Positions 49,241 through 59,164 of a stretch of 64,000 nucleotides of DNA are shown one piece after another. The notes beneath the pieces were generated by a model, which saw only the letters and a list, made by a program, of their open reading frames with translations, did no database searches and was not told where the DNA came from. How positions within the stretch are numbered: the first letter of the stretch is position 1; each line of letters begins with the position of its first letter. The stretch spans positions 186,001 through 250,000 of the forward strand of contig PVWP01000003.1 of NCBI GenBank assembly GCA_003003925.1, given 5' to 3'. The stretch is from Aphanothece cf. minutissima CCALA 015 (GTDB taxonomy: Bacteria > Cyanobacteriota > Cyanobacteriia > PCC-6307 > Cyanobiaceae). Both the position numbers and the translations under genes were made by a program.

Positions 49241-50000
49241 AGGTTCGCCACACCACCTGATCGATCCTGCCGAGGGTCTGGGGGGGCAGGGTGCCGGCGC
49301 TGGCCGTCACCAGGTCGGGCCGGCCGGCCAGGACCCGCAGGCCGCTGTCCAGGGGGAAGCGCTTCGCGCCGGTGAAGGTGCCGCGGAAGAGGGTCTCGCC
49401 GGCGGCGGTGCGCACCTCCAGCCAGCTGGGCTGGCGGCTCTCCAGCAGCAGCTGATCCGGGGCCGGCCGGGGTGTTGCTGGGGCAGGGGCCGGTGCAGCG
49501 GGCTGGCCGGAGGCGGTGGCCTGGCCGGGGGATGGCGCCGCTGTCGGGACCCCGGCGGCCATCGGGACAGGGAGCCGGCCCTGCAGGGCCGCCACCGCGA
49601 CGGCACCGCCGCCCAGGAGGACCAGGACCGCCCACAGCCAGCCCGGGGGGCCGCTGCGGCGGGCGGGGGCGGGCGGGGTCCGGAGCTTTCGCTGCAGGGG
49701 GGGCCTGGCGACAGGGCTGCGCCCCAGGCGCATCAGCCGGCTCTGCTGCAGGTCGCTGATCTGCTGGCTCACGTCGATGCCCAGGGTGCCCGCCACCCTC
49801 TTGGCCTGGGCCACCACGAACACCGCTTCCGGCAGGTGCCGGTGGTCGCCGGTCTCGAGGGCCGCCAGCTGTTCGGTTCCAAGCCGCAGGCGGTCGGCCA
49901 GGTCTTCCAGGCTCAGGCCCTGCTCACGTCGGGCGGCGGCGAGCCGTTCACCGAGCTGCACGAGTTCCGGGATCGGAGTGCTCCAGTCCTCTGCGGCCAT
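49215..50000 (-). CDS. RodZ-like helix-turn-helix membrane protein
   Basis: 261 residues. N-terminal Xre-type HTH: LGERLAAARREQGLSLEDLA through LRLGTEQLAALETGDHRHLP. A single transmembrane helix follows (WLWAVLVLLGGGAVAVAALQ, about residues 120-140), then a Pro/Ala-rich linker and a DUF4115-like C-terminal domain SWLEVRTAAGETLFRGTF. RodZ links MreB to cell shape in rods; this could be its cyanobacterial counterpart. ATG at 50000 is chosen over an upstream start in unrelated sequence. Confidence 0.82.
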   Translation of the reverse strand: MAAEDWSTPIPELVQLGERLAAARREQGLSLEDLADRLRLGTEQLAALETGDHRHLPEAVFVVAQAKRVAGTLGIDVSQQISDLQQSRLMRLGRSPVARPPLQRKLRTPPAPARRSGPPGWLWAVLVLLGGGAVAVAALQGRLPVPMAAGVPTAAPSPGQATASGQPAAPAPAPATPRPAPDQLLLESRQPSWLEVRTAAGETLFRGTFTGAKRFPLDSGLRVLAGRPDLVTASAGTLPPQTLGRIDQVVWRTFRATPAAP

Positions 50001-50134
50001 GGTCGCGGCAGGAGATTCGGGCAAGGGCAGGGTCTCCTGAAGCGCTGCGTAGCCAGCAGTATGACGAGCGGGCCCGATGGCGACCAGCACCCGCTGGCGG
50101 GGAACTTACCGGTGGAGAAACCGGAAGAAAGACA

Positions 50135-50206
<72 letters not shown>

Positions 50207-50326
50207 GTCGTTGCGGCCGACACCCTTGCGACGCTGAAAGTGGTTCTTTCGGCGGCTGAGGGTTCCGACCCGGCCCTGTGGCCAGAACCCTCCTACACGG
50301 TCGCCGAACTCACTGTCAAATGCCGG
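50207..50326. other. Gap with a structured hairpin
   Basis: 120 bp without a gene. GAGGGTTC (50258-50265) and GAACCCTC (50285-50292) form a perfect 8-bp stem around an inner GGCC/GGCC pair. It sits just after the end of the leftward lipoprotein gene, so it may be its terminator; no T run. Confidence 0.35.
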
Positions 50327-50980
50327 TCAGCCGCTGCAGCCGGCAGTCACCCGTCCGACCGCCACCGGGTCGAATTCGATGCTCGCCGGCCCGGTGAACA
50401 GATCCGGCTGCAGGTCCCTCAGGGCCATGGCCTCCCGGTTGAGGCGGTCCTGGGCGGCGTCGATGCGGGCCTCACGCCGCTGGCGCCAGCGGGCCCGCTC
50501 GGCGGCCACCTGCTGCTCCCAGGCGCCGAGGGCCTCCTCGTAGCGTTCGCGGTCGAGCCGCTGGTCCTCGGGGCGGTAGCGGGATTCGCGGCCGGCATCC
50601 AGGGGCTGGGGGGGCGCCACGCTGGGGTGGAAGGGGCTGTTGCGGGCCGCCGCCAGCTCCTGTTCGGTGCGGCGCAGGGACTCCATCAGGGTGGTGACGG
50701 TTCGCTGGCGCCGGCGGCAGGCCTCGAGGGCCGCGCGCCGGGAGGCGGCCGCCTTCTCCGTCGCCGCCCGCTCCTTCGCCAGGCTGCGATCGCTGTCGGG
50801 CAGGCAGCGGACGTAGATCAGGGCCGCGCTGACCGGATTGCCCGCGGCGGCGCTGAGCCGGCGGCAGCGCTCCCGGCCGGCCTCACTCACCCCGGCCCCC
50901 TGACAGCCGCCGGCCAGCAGGGTCAGGCCCAGCAGCACCGGCAGCAGCGGCCGGCATCGGCTTCCATGGGAACTGGCCAT
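50327..50980 (-). CDS. Coiled-coil lipoprotein, unknown function
   Basis: 217 residues from the ATG at 50980. Signal peptide with lipobox LLAGGC. The mature part has CRRLSAAAGNPVSAALIYVRC, then long Arg/Glu/Ala-rich helical segments (about residues 70-110 and 140-190). It is probably anchored in a membrane with a periplasmic helical domain. An alternative start at 51007 adds nine residues. No family recognised. Confidence 0.6.
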   Translation of the reverse strand: MASSHGSRCRPLLPVLLGLTLLAGGCQGAGVSEAGRERCRRLSAAAGNPVSAALIYVRCLPDSDRSLAKERAATEKAAASRRAALEACRRRQRTVTTLMESLRRTEQELAAARNSPFHPSVAPPQPLDAGRESRYRPEDQRLDRERYEEALGAWEQQVAAERARWRQRREARIDAAQDRLNREAMALRDLQPDLFTGPASIEFDPVAVGRVTAGCSG

Positions 50981-51061
50981 CGCCCTCGAAACGCCCCTCG
51001 CGGACACCGACCCCCATTGTCGCCACCGCCCCGGCGCTCCGATGCCCGAGCCAGCCGCCCC

Positions 51062-51643
51062 CTACGGCGGCACCCGCATCGCCCGGAAGGTGAGGTTGAC
51101 CCGTGGGGCGTCCACCTTCAGCCGCCGCGGCAGCTGGTGCTGCCAGTGCCGCTGGGTGGGCGGGTCCATCAGCAGCAGGTCCCCGTGGCCCAGGTCCACC
51201 GCCAGGGTCGGGGCCGTACCCCGTTGGCGGGGGCGGAAGCGGAGGGTGCGGCTGGCCCCCAGGCTGAGGGAAGCGATCGGGGCCTCCGGATCGAGCTCAG
51301 CCTCGTCATCGGCGTGCCAGCCCATGGCATCGCGGCCGTCGCGGTAGAGATTCAGCAGCAGGGAGTGGAACGGCCGGTCCGCGGCCGCCGCCACACGGCG
51401 GCGGATGGCGGCGGTCAGGGGGGTCCAGGGCTCGATGGTGTTCTCCAGGCCCGCGTAGCGGTAGCCGCAGCCCGGATCCGCCATCCAGCAGGTGAGGCGG
51501 GGCATGGGATGGCGGCGGCCGAAGACGGTGACGGACTCCTGCTTCCAGGGCACCTCCTGCAGCAGGGTCCGCAGCCAGCCATCGGCCTCGGCGGCGCCCA
51601 CCCAGCCCCGCCAGTGGCGCAGGCAGGGGGCCGCTGGCGTCAC
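51062..51643 (-). CDS. alkB: AlkB-like 2-oxoglutarate/Fe(II) dioxygenase
   Basis: 193 residues from a GTG in a GTGA overlap with the cobM stop. Iron-binding WHADDEAEL (His and Asp) and the later histidine in QRHWQHQLP; arginines of the 2OG site in VNLTFRAMRV. N-terminal substrate region FGRRHPMPRLTCWMADPG and FHSLLLNLYRDGRDAMGW. It repairs alkylated DNA or RNA bases. It is the last gene of the petC-petA-lgt-cobM-alkB series. Confidence 0.9.
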   Translation of the reverse strand: MTPAAPCLRHWRGWVGAAEADGWLRTLLQEVPWKQESVTVFGRRHPMPRLTCWMADPGCGYRYAGLENTIEPWTPLTAAIRRRVAAAADRPFHSLLLNLYRDGRDAMGWHADDEAELDPEAPIASLSLGASRTLRFRPRQRGTAPTLAVDLGHGDLLLMDPPTQRHWQHQLPRRLKVDAPRVNLTFRAMRVPP

Positions 51644-52404
51644 TCCGCTCCGCCGCGGAACAGGTGGTTGTGGCTGGCGGAATAGAGCAGGGAGCGGGCC
51701 CCACCGGCGTCCCGCAGGGCCGGACTGACCACGTAGAGGGTGGTGCGGATCAGGTTCCGCTCGCGGCTGACCCGGGCCATCGCCTCCAGGGGCACCACCG
51801 TGAGCCACTGGTCGGGCCAGCTGACCCGGTAGCCGATGGCCACGGGGGTGTCGGCCGGGTAGTGCTGCAGCAATTCCCCCTGCACCTCCTCCACATGGCG
51901 GGCGCTGAGATAGAGGCACAGGGAGGCCTGCAGGGCGGCGAGCCGGGCCAGGGATTCCCGCTCCGGCACGCCGGTGCGCCCGCCCGCCCGGCTCAGCACG
52001 ATCGTCTGCACCCGGCCGGGGATGGTCAGCTCGGCCCCCAGGGCGGCGGCGGTGGCCTGGTAGGCGCTCAGGCCCGGCACCACCTCCACAGCGAGGCCGG
52101 CATCGGCCAGGCGGCAGATCTGCTCCTGCAGGGCGCCGTACAGGCAGGGATCACCGTCATGGAGGCGCACCACCCGCTGTCCCGCCCTGGCCCGCTCCAG
52201 CACCACGGCCATCACCTCCTCGAGGGTGAGGGTGCTGGTGCGGACGCTTTCGCAGTCCGGCGGCGCCAGGGCGGCGATCTGGGGATTCACCAGGGAATCG
52301 GTCCACACCAGCACCTGGGCCGCCTCGATCGCCCGGGCGGCCCGGAGGGTGAGCAGGTCCGGGGCGCCAGGGCCGGCTCCCACGATCTGGACAGTGGCGG
52401 TCAT
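51640..52404 (-). CDS. cobM: Precorrin-4 C11-methyltransferase
   Basis: 254 residues, tetrapyrrole methyltransferase fold. [20 protein letters not shown] (SAM loop), [25 protein letters not shown] and [19 protein letters not shown] are diagnostic of CobM/CbiF. Acts in corrin ring synthesis for (pseudo)cobalamin. It overlaps lgt by 4 bp (ATGA) and alkB by 4 bp (GTGA). Confidence 0.93.
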   Translation of the reverse strand: MTATVQIVGAGPGAPDLLTLRAARAIEAAQVLVWTDSLVNPQIAALAPPDCESVRTSTLTLEEVMAVVLERARAGQRVVRLHDGDPCLYGALQEQICRLADAGLAVEVVPGLSAYQATAAALGAELTIPGRVQTIVLSRAGGRTGVPERESLARLAALQASLCLYLSARHVEEVQGELLQHYPADTPVAIGYRVSWPDQWLTVVPLEAMARVSRERNLIRTTLYVVSPALRDAGGARSLLYSASHNHLFRGGAE

Positions 52405-53261
52405 GCGGTCAGGCCGGAGGGGTCGGGGAGGGGACGCCGGAAGCGGTAGAGCCAGAGCAGTCCAGCCCCCCCCAGCAGGATCAGCAGCAGGCTCATCAGC
52501 TGGGCCATGCGCAGGCCGCCGCTGCAGAAGGGGGGCTGGGAGAACAGGCAGAGGGGATCGAGCCGCAGCCCCTCGATCCAGACGCGGCCGCTGCTGTAGG
52601 CCATCAGATAGATGCAGCTCAGGGCACCGGGCGGCAGCCGCAGGCGGCCGCTGCCGCCGAGGCGGAACAGGATCAGCAGCAGGGCGCAGACCCCCAGATT
52701 CCAGAGCGACTCGTACAGGAAGGTGGGGTGGAAGGAGGCCTGCTCCAGGAACTCAGGCGGCCGGTTGGCCATGGGAATGGTCAGGGCCCAGGGGAGGTTG
52801 GTGGGCAGGCCGAAGGCCTCGGAGTTGAAGAAATTGCCCCAGCGGCCGATCGCCTGGCCCAGGGCCACGGCGGGCACGAGCACATCCAGCAGGGGCCAGA
52901 ACGCCTGCCGGCGCCAGCGGCAGAAGAGGACCGTCACCAGCGCTCCGCCGATCAGGGCGCCGTGGATGGCGATGCCGCCGCGCCAGATGGCGAAGGCATC
53001 GAGCCAGTCGTTGCGGTACTGGCGCCATTCCAGGGCCACGTAGTAAAGGCGGGCACCGACGACGGCCCCCAGCACCATCAGGGGCAGCAGGTCGGCGATC
53101 AGGGCCGGGTCGATGCCCCGCTGGCGGCCCAGCCGGGTGGCCAGCAGCAGGCCCAGCAGCACCGCCAGGGCGATGAGCAGGCCGTACCAGCGAACGGAAA
53201 CGGGACCCAGCTGAAAGATCAGGGGTCCCGGGGACGTGAAGAGGCCGAGAGGAAGGCTCAG
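52401..53261 (-). CDS. lgt: Prolipoprotein diacylglyceryl transferase
   Basis: 286 residues if translation starts at CTG 53261, in a CTGA overlap with the petA stop; GGAGGG precedes it by three bases. The conserved N-terminus [12 protein letters not shown] and [12 protein letters not shown] lies upstream of the first GTG (53162), which would lose the first membrane helix. The core has [15 protein letters not shown] (His), [14 protein letters not shown] and HPTFLYES. It transfers diacylglycerol to the lipobox cysteine of lipoproteins, such as those predicted in this window. Confidence 0.92.
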   Translation of the reverse strand: MSLPLGLFTSPGPLIFQLGPVSVRWYGLLIALAVLLGLLLATRLGRQRGIDPALIADLLPLMVLGAVVGARLYYVALEWRQYRNDWLDAFAIWRGGIAIHGALIGGALVTVLFCRWRRQAFWPLLDVLVPAVALGQAIGRWGNFFNSEAFGLPTNLPWALTIPMANRPPEFLEQASFHPTFLYESLWNLGVCALLLILFRLGGSGRLRLPPGALSCIYLMAYSSGRVWIEGLRLDPLCLFSQPPFCSGGLRMAQLMSLLLILLGGAGLLWLYRFRRPLPDPSGLTA

Positions 53262-54199
53262 AAGCCCTCCGCCGCCTGGACCTTCTCCACCTGGCGCTTC
53301 TTGAGCACCAGCATGATCTGGGCCAGGGCCACGGCGGCGAAGAAGGCCAGCAGCCCGTAGATGCGCACGGGGTTCTGAAGCACCACTTCGGCGTCGATCT
53401 GGCCGAAGCCACCGACGTTGGGGTCGTTGGTGATCGGGGTGCCGGCCTCGACGGCGTCGCCGACGGCGACGGTGAGGGTGGGTCCGGCGGGAACCGTCTC
53501 GGTGACGGCGCCGCCGGCGCCGGTGATCTCCACCACGGTGGCACCGTTGGCATCGGTGCTGATGGCGCTCACCGTGCCGGCCGCCGGGGCGGTGTACACG
53601 GCGTTGTTGGTCTTCTCACCCTCGGGGGTCACCTGGCCGCGGCCCCGGTTGGCCCCCACGTGCACCTGGTACTTGCCGAAGTGGATGGCGCTGTCGGTGG
53701 CCGGGTCGGGGGAAAGGATCGGGAAGACGATCTCCTGGTGCTGGTCACCGGGGAGCGGGCCCACCAGGAGGATGTTGGGCTGGTCGTCGCTGTACTGGGT
53801 GTAGTAGACGCCGGCGGTTTCCTCCTTGAGCTCATCGCTGAGGCGGTCCTGCGGAGCCAGCGTGAACCCGTCGGGGAGCATCACCACCGCGCCGACGTTG
53901 AGACCGGTGGGGCTGCCGTTGCCCGAGACCTGCTGCACCGAAGTGTCGTAGGGGATCTCGACCACCGCCTTGAACACCGTGTCGGGGAACACAGCCTGGG
54001 GCACCTCCACCCGGGTGGGCTTCTTGGCCAGGTGGCAGTTGGCGCAGACGATCTTGCCCGTGGCCTCACGCGGATTGGCGTAGTTCTGCTGGGCCCAGAA
54101 GGGGTAGGCCCAGCTGGGGCTGGCCCCCAGGAGCACCACACCCAGCGAGAGGCTGAGGGTGAGCAGGGTGCCGAACAGGGGGGAGAGGAAGCGGCGCAT
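53258..54199 (-). CDS. petA: Cytochrome f
   Basis: 313 residues. The Sec signal peptide ends SWA, giving mature N-terminal Tyr (YPFWAQQ), the unusual haem axial ligand. The haem site CANCH follows at about residue 53. Lumenal domain motifs are [10 protein letters not shown] and [17 protein letters not shown]; a C-terminal anchor helix precedes KKRQVEKVQ. It passes electrons from the Rieske centre to plastocyanin or c6. Second gene of petCA, 56 bp after petC. Confidence 0.97.
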   Translation of the reverse strand: MRRFLSPLFGTLLTLSLSLGVVLLGASPSWAYPFWAQQNYANPREATGKIVCANCHLAKKPTRVEVPQAVFPDTVFKAVVEIPYDTSVQQVSGNGSPTGLNVGAVVMLPDGFTLAPQDRLSDELKEETAGVYYTQYSDDQPNILLVGPLPGDQHQEIVFPILSPDPATDSAIHFGKYQVHVGANRGRGQVTPEGEKTNNAVYTAPAAGTVSAISTDANGATVVEITGAGGAVTETVPAGPTLTVAVGDAVEAGTPITNDPNVGGFGQIDAEVVLQNPVRIYGLLAFFAAVALAQIMLVLKKRQVEKVQAAEGF

Positions 54200-54255
54200 G
54201 GGGGTGTGAGGTGGCGGGCGTCGGGGGGGAAACGGGGAGAGAAATCAGGCGCCGA

Positions 54256-54816
54256 TCAGGCCCACCAGGCCTTTTCGCCCGTGCGGAAGTCGGTCTCGGT
54301 CCACTGGCTGAGGAACACGTTGTCGTTCTCGACACTCACGTGGGCCAGGGCCAGGGAGAGGGGCGCCGGGCCGCGCACCACCTTGCCGGTGGCGTCGTAC
54401 TGGCTGCCGTGGCAAGGGCAGATGAACTTGTTGGCGCCGCTGTTCCAGGGCACCACGCAGCCCAGGTGGGTGCAGATGGCGTTGATGCCGTAGTCGCCGA
54501 TGGCCTCGCCGCCCTCGACCAGCAGGTAGGTGGGGTCTCCCTTGAGGCCCTGCACCAGGCTGCGGTCACCCTCTTTGTGGGTGGCCAGCCAGCCGGTGGC
54601 GGTGACGTTGTTGCCCAGCTCGTCCTTGGCGGTGACACCCCCGCCACTGCCCGCGGCCCTGGGGGGGATGAAGTAGTTGACGACCGGGTAGAGGGCACCC
54701 AGGGCCACCCCCGTGACGGAGCCGAAGGTCAGCAGGTTCATGAACTGGCGGCGGCCCATGCCGGGCACATCACCAGAGGCACCGCCGTTCGAGGAGGCCG
54801 CAGGGATCTGGGTCAT
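54256..54816 (-). CDS. petC: Rieske iron-sulphur protein of cytochrome b6f
   Basis: 186 residues. Twin-arginine-like [20 protein letters not shown] acts as signal-anchor. Cluster motifs CTHLGC and CPCHGSQY supply the two Cys and two His ligands, with disulphide cysteines in each loop. Transfers electrons from plastoquinol to cytochrome f. ATG at 54816 with a short N-terminal Ala/Ser/Gly-rich extension. Confidence 0.97.
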   Translation of the reverse strand: MTQIPAASSNGGASGDVPGMGRRQFMNLLTFGSVTGVALGALYPVVNYFIPPRAAGSGGGVTAKDELGNNVTATGWLATHKEGDRSLVQGLKGDPTYLLVEGGEAIGDYGINAICTHLGCVVPWNSGANKFICPCHGSQYDATGKVVRGPAPLSLALAHVSVENDNVFLSQWTETDFRTGEKAWWA

Positions 54817-54853
54817 AGGGAACGGCGCGGTGTGACCGATTGACGTGGCGCCC

Positions 54854-54859
54854 ATTATG
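54854..54859 (-). promoter_or_regulatory. Possible -10 element for petC
   Basis: CATAAT on the minus strand, 38 bp upstream of the petC ATG, in an otherwise GC-rich divergent gap. No clear -35 box, so it is a weak promoter call. Confidence 0.35.
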
Positions 54860-54942
54860 AACCTTGCCCTTCCCGCCCCGGGTCCGAGCCGCACCCGGCC
54901 GAGGCCGGCTGCAACATGCTGTTGTGGAGTGCCCCGCCCGCC

Positions 54943-55272
54943 ATGACCTCACCGGAACCGCTGCGGCGGGAGGAGCTGCTGGAGCTGCTGCGCAGCCGCT
55001 GGCAGGCCTCCTATGACCTGCAGCTGGTCCAGCGCCGCGGCCGCCTCTATCTGCACGTGATGTGGGGCTACCTCGAGCAGCAGTCGTTTCCGCTCACCCC
55101 CGAGGCCTACGAAGAGCACCTGGAGGAGCTGGTGGGCTCCCTCAACGGCCTCGGGGTGGCGGCCCAGGTGCGCCAGTGGCTCCGCACCACCACCGACAAA
55201 CCCCGGCTGGGCAAGGCCCTGTCCCTGCCCCTGGAGCTGCCGGCGGGGCGCGCCAGCGAGTTCATGCTCTGA
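54943..55272 (+). CDS. DUF3067 family protein
   Basis: 109 residues, a single small alpha/beta domain. [21 protein letters not shown] and [21 protein letters not shown] are typical; it ends [23 protein letters not shown]3067 genes are conserved next to petC in cyanobacteria and plant relatives exist; the function is not settled. An in-frame ATG at 54916 is less likely than 54943. Confidence 0.85.
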   Translation: MTSPEPLRREELLELLRSRWQASYDLQLVQRRGRLYLHVMWGYLEQQSFPLTPEAYEEHLEELVGSLNGLGVAAQVRQWLRTTTDKPRLGKALSLPLELPAGRASEFML

Positions 55273-55293
55273 TCCCGGAGGGTCGCCGGCGGT

Positions 55294-56052
55294 TCAGGCG
55301 GAGGGGGACGGGGAGGGCCGCAGCCCCTCGGCCAGGGCCACCAGGGCCACCCCCAGCAGGTAGAGCGCCGTGATCGCGCCGGTGAGCAGCAGCATCGTGA
55401 TCGGGTCGGTGGAGGGGGTCAGCACCGCCCCGGCCAGGGCCGCCACCAGCACCACCCAGCGCCAGGCGCCCAGCATGGTGCGCCAGTCGATCAGCCCCAG
55501 GGCGCCCAGCAGCAGCTGCAGCACCGGCAGCTGGAAGGCCAGGGCCGTGGCCACCATCAGCAGCAGCACGAAGTCGAGGTAGCGCTCGATCGACCAGATC
55601 GGCTCCACCACGTCGGCCCCGTAGGACACCAGGAAGCGCAGGGCCGCCGGCACCAGGGCCCACCAGGCGAAGGCCAGACCGGCGGCGAACAGCACGGTGG
55701 AGCCGGCGACGGCGGGAGCCACCAGCCGCCGCTCCCGCCGGGTCAGCCCCGGCAGCACGAAGGCCAGGATCTCGAAGATCACGTAGGGCAGGGCCAGGGT
55801 GAGCCCCGCATAGCCGGCCACCTTCAGCGACACGAACAGGAATTCGCCCGGGGCCAGCTGCAGGAAGCGGATCCCCTCCGCCGGCACCTCCAGCAGCCGC
55901 ACCAGGGGCCGCACCGCCAGCAGGCAGGCGGCGGCCCCGACCACCACCGCCAGCAGGCTGCGGAGCACGCGCCGGCGGAGCTCCTCAAGGTGCTCCACCA
56001 GGCTCATGTGCACCTCGCCGGGGAATGTGTCCTCGGGGATGGGGTCGCTCAT
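55294..56052 (-). CDS. tatC: Sec-independent translocase subunit TatC
   Basis: 252 residues with six membrane helices. MSLVEHLEELRRRVLRSLLAV is the conserved N-terminal signature; LALPYVIFEILAFVLPGLTRRERR and ALAFQLPVLQLLLGALGLIDW follow. It recognises twin-arginine precursors in thylakoid and plasma membranes; candidates in this window include PetC and the Tat-type lipoprotein. Overlaps the Rqc2 gene by 4 bp. Confidence 0.96.
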   Translation of the reverse strand: MSDPIPEDTFPGEVHMSLVEHLEELRRRVLRSLLAVVVGAAACLLAVRPLVRLLEVPAEGIRFLQLAPGEFLFVSLKVAGYAGLTLALPYVIFEILAFVLPGLTRRERRLVAPAVAGSTVLFAAGLAFAWWALVPAALRFLVSYGADVVEPIWSIERYLDFVLLLMVATALAFQLPVLQLLLGALGLIDWRTMLGAWRWVVLVAALAGAVLTPSTDPITMLLLTGAITALYLLGVALVALAEGLRPSPSPSA

Positions 56053-57722
56053 GGCTGTTCCGTTCCCGGCAGCCTAGGGGGCGCGGTCAGGAGACCAGCG
56101 GCCCGCTCGGGCACCGCCCACAGGACCTCGCCCCCCCGATGGCGCACCGTGCCGGGGCCGGCGCCGGCGATGCGCTGCAGATCCGTGGTCGGCACCATCA
56201 CCACCGGCACCCGGCCGTTGGCCCTCCCGCGGCTGAAGTGGGCCGCCAGGTCGGCCGCCTCCCGCAGGTCCGCCTCGCCCGGGGTGCCCTCCGAGCCCTT
56301 CAGCACCACGTGGCTGCCCGGACACTCCTGGGCATGGAACCAGAGGTCGCCGCGCCGGGCCTGCTGCAGGCTGATCCATTCGTTCTGGCGGTGGTTACGA
56401 CCCACCTGCAGCCGCAGGCCGCCGCTGCTGCGCAGCTCCAGCGGGGCCGGCGCGGCGCCGGCCGCCCCCCGTCGCACCCGCCGGGACGGCCCCGGCCCCT
56501 GGCCGTCCCGGGCGGGCAGCAGGACGGGCAGGTCCTCCTCCACGGCGGCGAGCTGGGCCCCGTTCTCCGCCTGTTCCAGAAAGGTGAGGCTGGCTTCGAT
56601 GGCGGCCAGCCGCTGCTGGTGCAGCTCCAGCCGCGGGGTGATCGCGGCGACGGAGCGGCGCAGCTTGCGGGCCCGGCGGTACAGCCGCTGGGCTTCGTCG
56701 ATCTCCTCCCGCGACGGCGACGGCAGGCTGAGCAGGCCGTCCGCCTGGCGCTGCATCGCCTCGCTGCCGGGCACGGCCGCCAGCAGGCTCTGCTGCTGCT
56801 CGGCGTTGCGGCGCTCCCGGGCCGCGGCGTTCAGCAGCCGCTGCCGCAGGCTCGCCCGCCGCTGCTCCAGCTCCCGGTGCCCGAGGCGATCGGCGTAGTA
56901 CCCCGCCAGCCCCCGGTTGATCGTCCAGTCGTCGTCGGCCGGCGGACCTTCGGGGTCCCAGCAGCGGTAGTCGCTGGGGCCGCCCCAGCCCAGCTGGAAA
57001 CGCTCCTCGGCCACCGTCTCCAGCCAGAGCCGCCAGCGTTGCCAGAGCCGCTGCCAGGCCTCCTCCTCCAGGCTCTGCACGGGCCGGGCCAGCGCGTCCT
57101 GCGCCAGCTGGCGGGCCAGGGCCGGGCCGATCCCCTGGTAGGCGCCCATCAGGGCCTCGCCGACCGTCTGGGGCAGCAGGCCCAGGCGCCGCCGCCAGGA
57201 GGCGACCTCCTCCTCCAGCCGGGGCGGTTCACCGGCCATGGGCGGTGGCGGCTGGTAGGGGTCGCCGGTGCCGATCGGCCGCAGCCGCGACCGGTCCTGG
57301 CGCACCTGGCGGGCCAGGGCGATCACCCGCTGTTCTTCGTCGATCAGGAACAGGTTGCTGTGGCGCCCCATCAGCTCCAGCACCAGCTGCCTCCGGATCG
57401 GTTCGCCGGGTCTGGGGGCGAAGCCCAGGGCCACCACCCGCTCCCAGCCCTGCTGCTCCAGGCTCACCAGGGCCAGACCGCGCAGGCCGTGCTGCAGCTG
57501 CTGGGCCAGGGTGCTGCCCTCGCCCTGCTTCAGGGGTGGTTCCACCACCAGCAGGCGCGGCGCCTCCGCCAGCCAGCTGAGCTCCAGCCAGAGGGTGCCC
57601 CGCAGGCTGCGCAGGCCCAGCTGCAGGCGGTGGGCGTCGGGCTGCTGGGCCTTCTCGAAACGGCTGGGCAGCAGGCCGCGGCGCATCTCGGCCAGTACAG
57701 CGCGCAGGCTGGTCACATCCAT
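56049..57722 (-). CDS. NFACT/Rqc2 (RqcH) family protein
   Basis: 557 residues from an ATG giving [23 protein letters not shown]-terminal FbpA-like NFACT domain, central coiled coil (about residues 260-410), then the NFACT-R domain with [20 protein letters not shown] and [20 protein letters not shown]. In bacteria RqcH adds alanine tails to peptides on stalled 50S ribosomes. A frame-extending ATG at 57749 is less conserved. ATGA overlap with tatC. Confidence 0.93.
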   Translation of the reverse strand: MDVTSLRAVLAEMRRGLLPSRFEKAQQPDAHRLQLGLRSLRGTLWLELSWLAEAPRLLVVEPPLKQGEGSTLAQQLQHGLRGLALVSLEQQGWERVVALGFAPRPGEPIRRQLVLELMGRHSNLFLIDEEQRVIALARQVRQDRSRLRPIGTGDPYQPPPPMAGEPPRLEEEVASWRRRLGLLPQTVGEALMGAYQGIGPALARQLAQDALARPVQSLEEEAWQRLWQRWRLWLETVAEERFQLGWGGPSDYRCWDPEGPPADDDWTINRGLAGYYADRLGHRELEQRRASLRQRLLNAAARERRNAEQQQSLLAAVPGSEAMQRQADGLLSLPSPSREEIDEAQRLYRRARKLRRSVAAITPRLELHQQRLAAIEASLTFLEQAENGAQLAAVEEDLPVLLPARDGQGPGPSRRVRRGAAGAAPAPLELRSSGGLRLQVGRNHRQNEWISLQQARRGDLWFHAQECPGSHVVLKGSEGTPGEADLREAADLAAHFSRGRANGRVPVVMVPTTDLQRIAGAGPGTVRHRGGEVLWAVPERAAGLLTAPPRLPGTEQP

Positions 57723-57811
57723 GGCCTGGATGGACGGGGTTGGGGCCATCGCCTCCTCTGTCGCTTCCCGATGCGGTCCACCCCTACTGTGCGCCCCAGC
57801 GCCAGCGATCC

Positions 57812-58387
57812 ATGGACTCCCCCCCCTCCAGCGGCCGGCTCACAGTGATCACTGGCCCCAGCGGGGTGGGCAAGGGGACCCTGGTGGCCCTGCTGCTGCA
57901 GCGGCACCCCGCCCTGTGGCTGTCCGTCTCGGCCACCACCCGTTCGCCCCGGCCCGGGGAGAGCGACGGCCAGCACTACGTCTTCCTGACGCGTCCCGAC
58001 TTCGAGGCCCGGGTGGCCGGCGGGGGCTTCCTGGAGTGGGCCGAGTTCGCCGGCCACCTCTACGGCACCCCCCGGGCCCCTGTGGAGGCCCAGCTGGTCC
58101 TGGGGCGGCCGGTGCTGCTGGAGATCGAGCTGGAGGGGGCCCGCCAGGTGCGTCGCACCTTCCCCGCGGCCTTCCAGGTGCTGATAAAGCCGCCCAGCTT
58201 CGAGGAGCTGGAGCGCCGCATCCGCGGCCGCGGCACCGACAGCGAGGAGGCCATCCAGCGGCGGCTGGCGCGGGCCCGCGAGGAACTCACCGCCGAAGCG
58301 GAATTCGATGCCGTGCTGGTGAACGCCGACCTCGACATGGCCCTGCAGGAGCTGGAGCGGCTGCTGGGGCTGGCCGACGCCGACTGA
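57812..58387 (+). CDS. gmk: Guanylate kinase
   Basis: 191 residues. P-loop [35 protein letters not shown] (GMP binding), [15 protein letters not shown] and [14 protein letters not shown]. Phosphorylates GMP to GDP. ATG at 57812; divergent from the Rqc2 gene. Confidence 0.96.
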   Translation: MDSPPSSGRLTVITGPSGVGKGTLVALLLQRHPALWLSVSATTRSPRPGESDGQHYVFLTRPDFEARVAGGGFLEWAEFAGHLYGTPRAPVEAQLVLGRPVLLEIELEGARQVRRTFPAAFQVLIKPPSFEELERRIRGRGTDSEEAIQRRLARAREELTAEAEFDAVLVNADLDMALQELERLLGLADAD

Positions 58388-58398
58388 AGACAGCCATG

Positions 58399-58425
58399 AA
58401 AAAAGCGGCCCGTTCAAGGGCCGCT
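58399..58425 (-). terminator. Rho-independent terminator of psaFJ
   Basis: On the minus strand AGCGGCCC and GGGCCGCT form a perfect 8-bp stem with a 6-nt loop, followed directly by six T (plus strand A run 58399-58404). It lies 31 bp after psaJ; gmk converges on it from the other side. Confidence 0.85.
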
Positions 58426-58455
58426 GGCGGGGATGCATCCGACCGGATCCGGTCT

Positions 58456-58569
58456 TCAGGGGTGGATGATCAGATCCGGGAAGAAGCGGAAGATCTCAAT
58501 CGTGATGCCGGCGGTCAGGGTGAACCAGACGGCGGCCACGACGGGAGCGGTGGAGAGGAATTTCTTCAT
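58456..58569 (-). CDS. psaJ: Photosystem I subunit IX (PsaJ)
   Basis: 37 residues: [16 protein letters not shown], then [13 protein letters not shown] and the end PDLIIHP. One transmembrane helix; it matches PsaJ closely in length and sequence. It helps hold PsaF in photosystem I. It starts 12 bp after psaF, in the usual psaFJ operon, and is followed by a strong terminator. Confidence 0.96.
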   Translation of the reverse strand: MKKFLSTAPVVAAVWFTLTAGITIEIFRFFPDLIIHP

Positions 58570-58581
58570 GGCTCTTGCGTA

Positions 58582-59091
58582 TCAGCGGGGGGAAACGGTG
58601 ACTTTGGAGTCGGATTCCACCAGAGCTCCGCTGGTGAACTCCTTGAGGGCCGCCAGGGGCCAGACGGCCGCTGCCAGGGTGGTCTTGAAGGCCAGGGGCA
58701 GATCGATCTGGATTTCGCGCATGGTGGCGTCCTTGCTGCCGCGGACGGCGATCAGGTAGCCGCGACCGGCCCAGCCGATCGTGCCGGCGATGTACAGGAA
58801 GAGCAGGCCGGGGATGGTGAAGTCACCGGCGTGGCTCCAGCGGCCGTCGGTGATCAGGTGGGGCAGGCCATCGGTGCCGCAGAGGGCCTGGCCGTAGTAG
58901 GCGAAACGGGCCTTGGCCTGATCCGTGCTGGCAGCGGCGGCGCGCTGCTGGAAGCGGGGGGTCTCGCTGCAGGGGGTGAGTCCGCCGATGTCGGCCCGGG
59001 CCGAGGGGGCGAAGCCGAACAGCAGGAACACGGACGCCACCAGGGCGAAGGCCCGGATGGCGAAGGAACGACTGGAGAGAAGACGGCGCAT
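58582..59091 (-). CDS. psaF: Photosystem I subunit III (PsaF)
   Basis: 169 residues. Signal peptide ending ARA, mature start DIGGLTPCSETPRFQQRA, the two conserved lumenal cysteines (TPCSE; ALCGTDGLPHL), DFTIPGLLFLYIAGTIGWAGR spanning the membrane, and KFKTT-like AFKTTLAAAVWPLAALKEF. It helps dock plastocyanin or c6. ATG at 59091; divergent from tsaD as in other picocyanobacteria. Confidence 0.96.
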   Translation of the reverse strand: MRRLLSSRSFAIRAFALVASVFLLFGFAPSARADIGGLTPCSETPRFQQRAAAASTDQAKARFAYYGQALCGTDGLPHLITDGRWSHAGDFTIPGLLFLYIAGTIGWAGRGYLIAVRGSKDATMREIQIDLPLAFKTTLAAAVWPLAALKEFTSGALVESDSKVTVSPR

Positions 59092-59164
59092 GGAGAGGGG
59101 CCGCGGGGGAACTGCCGCGGGGCAGGATGGCTCGTGCGGACAGTAGGGGAGCTCTTCCGGGAGC

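Noticed and set aside
53162..53164. GTG as lgt start
   Set aside because: It would remove the first transmembrane helix and the conserved RWYGLLIA stretch that is encoded directly upstream in frame.
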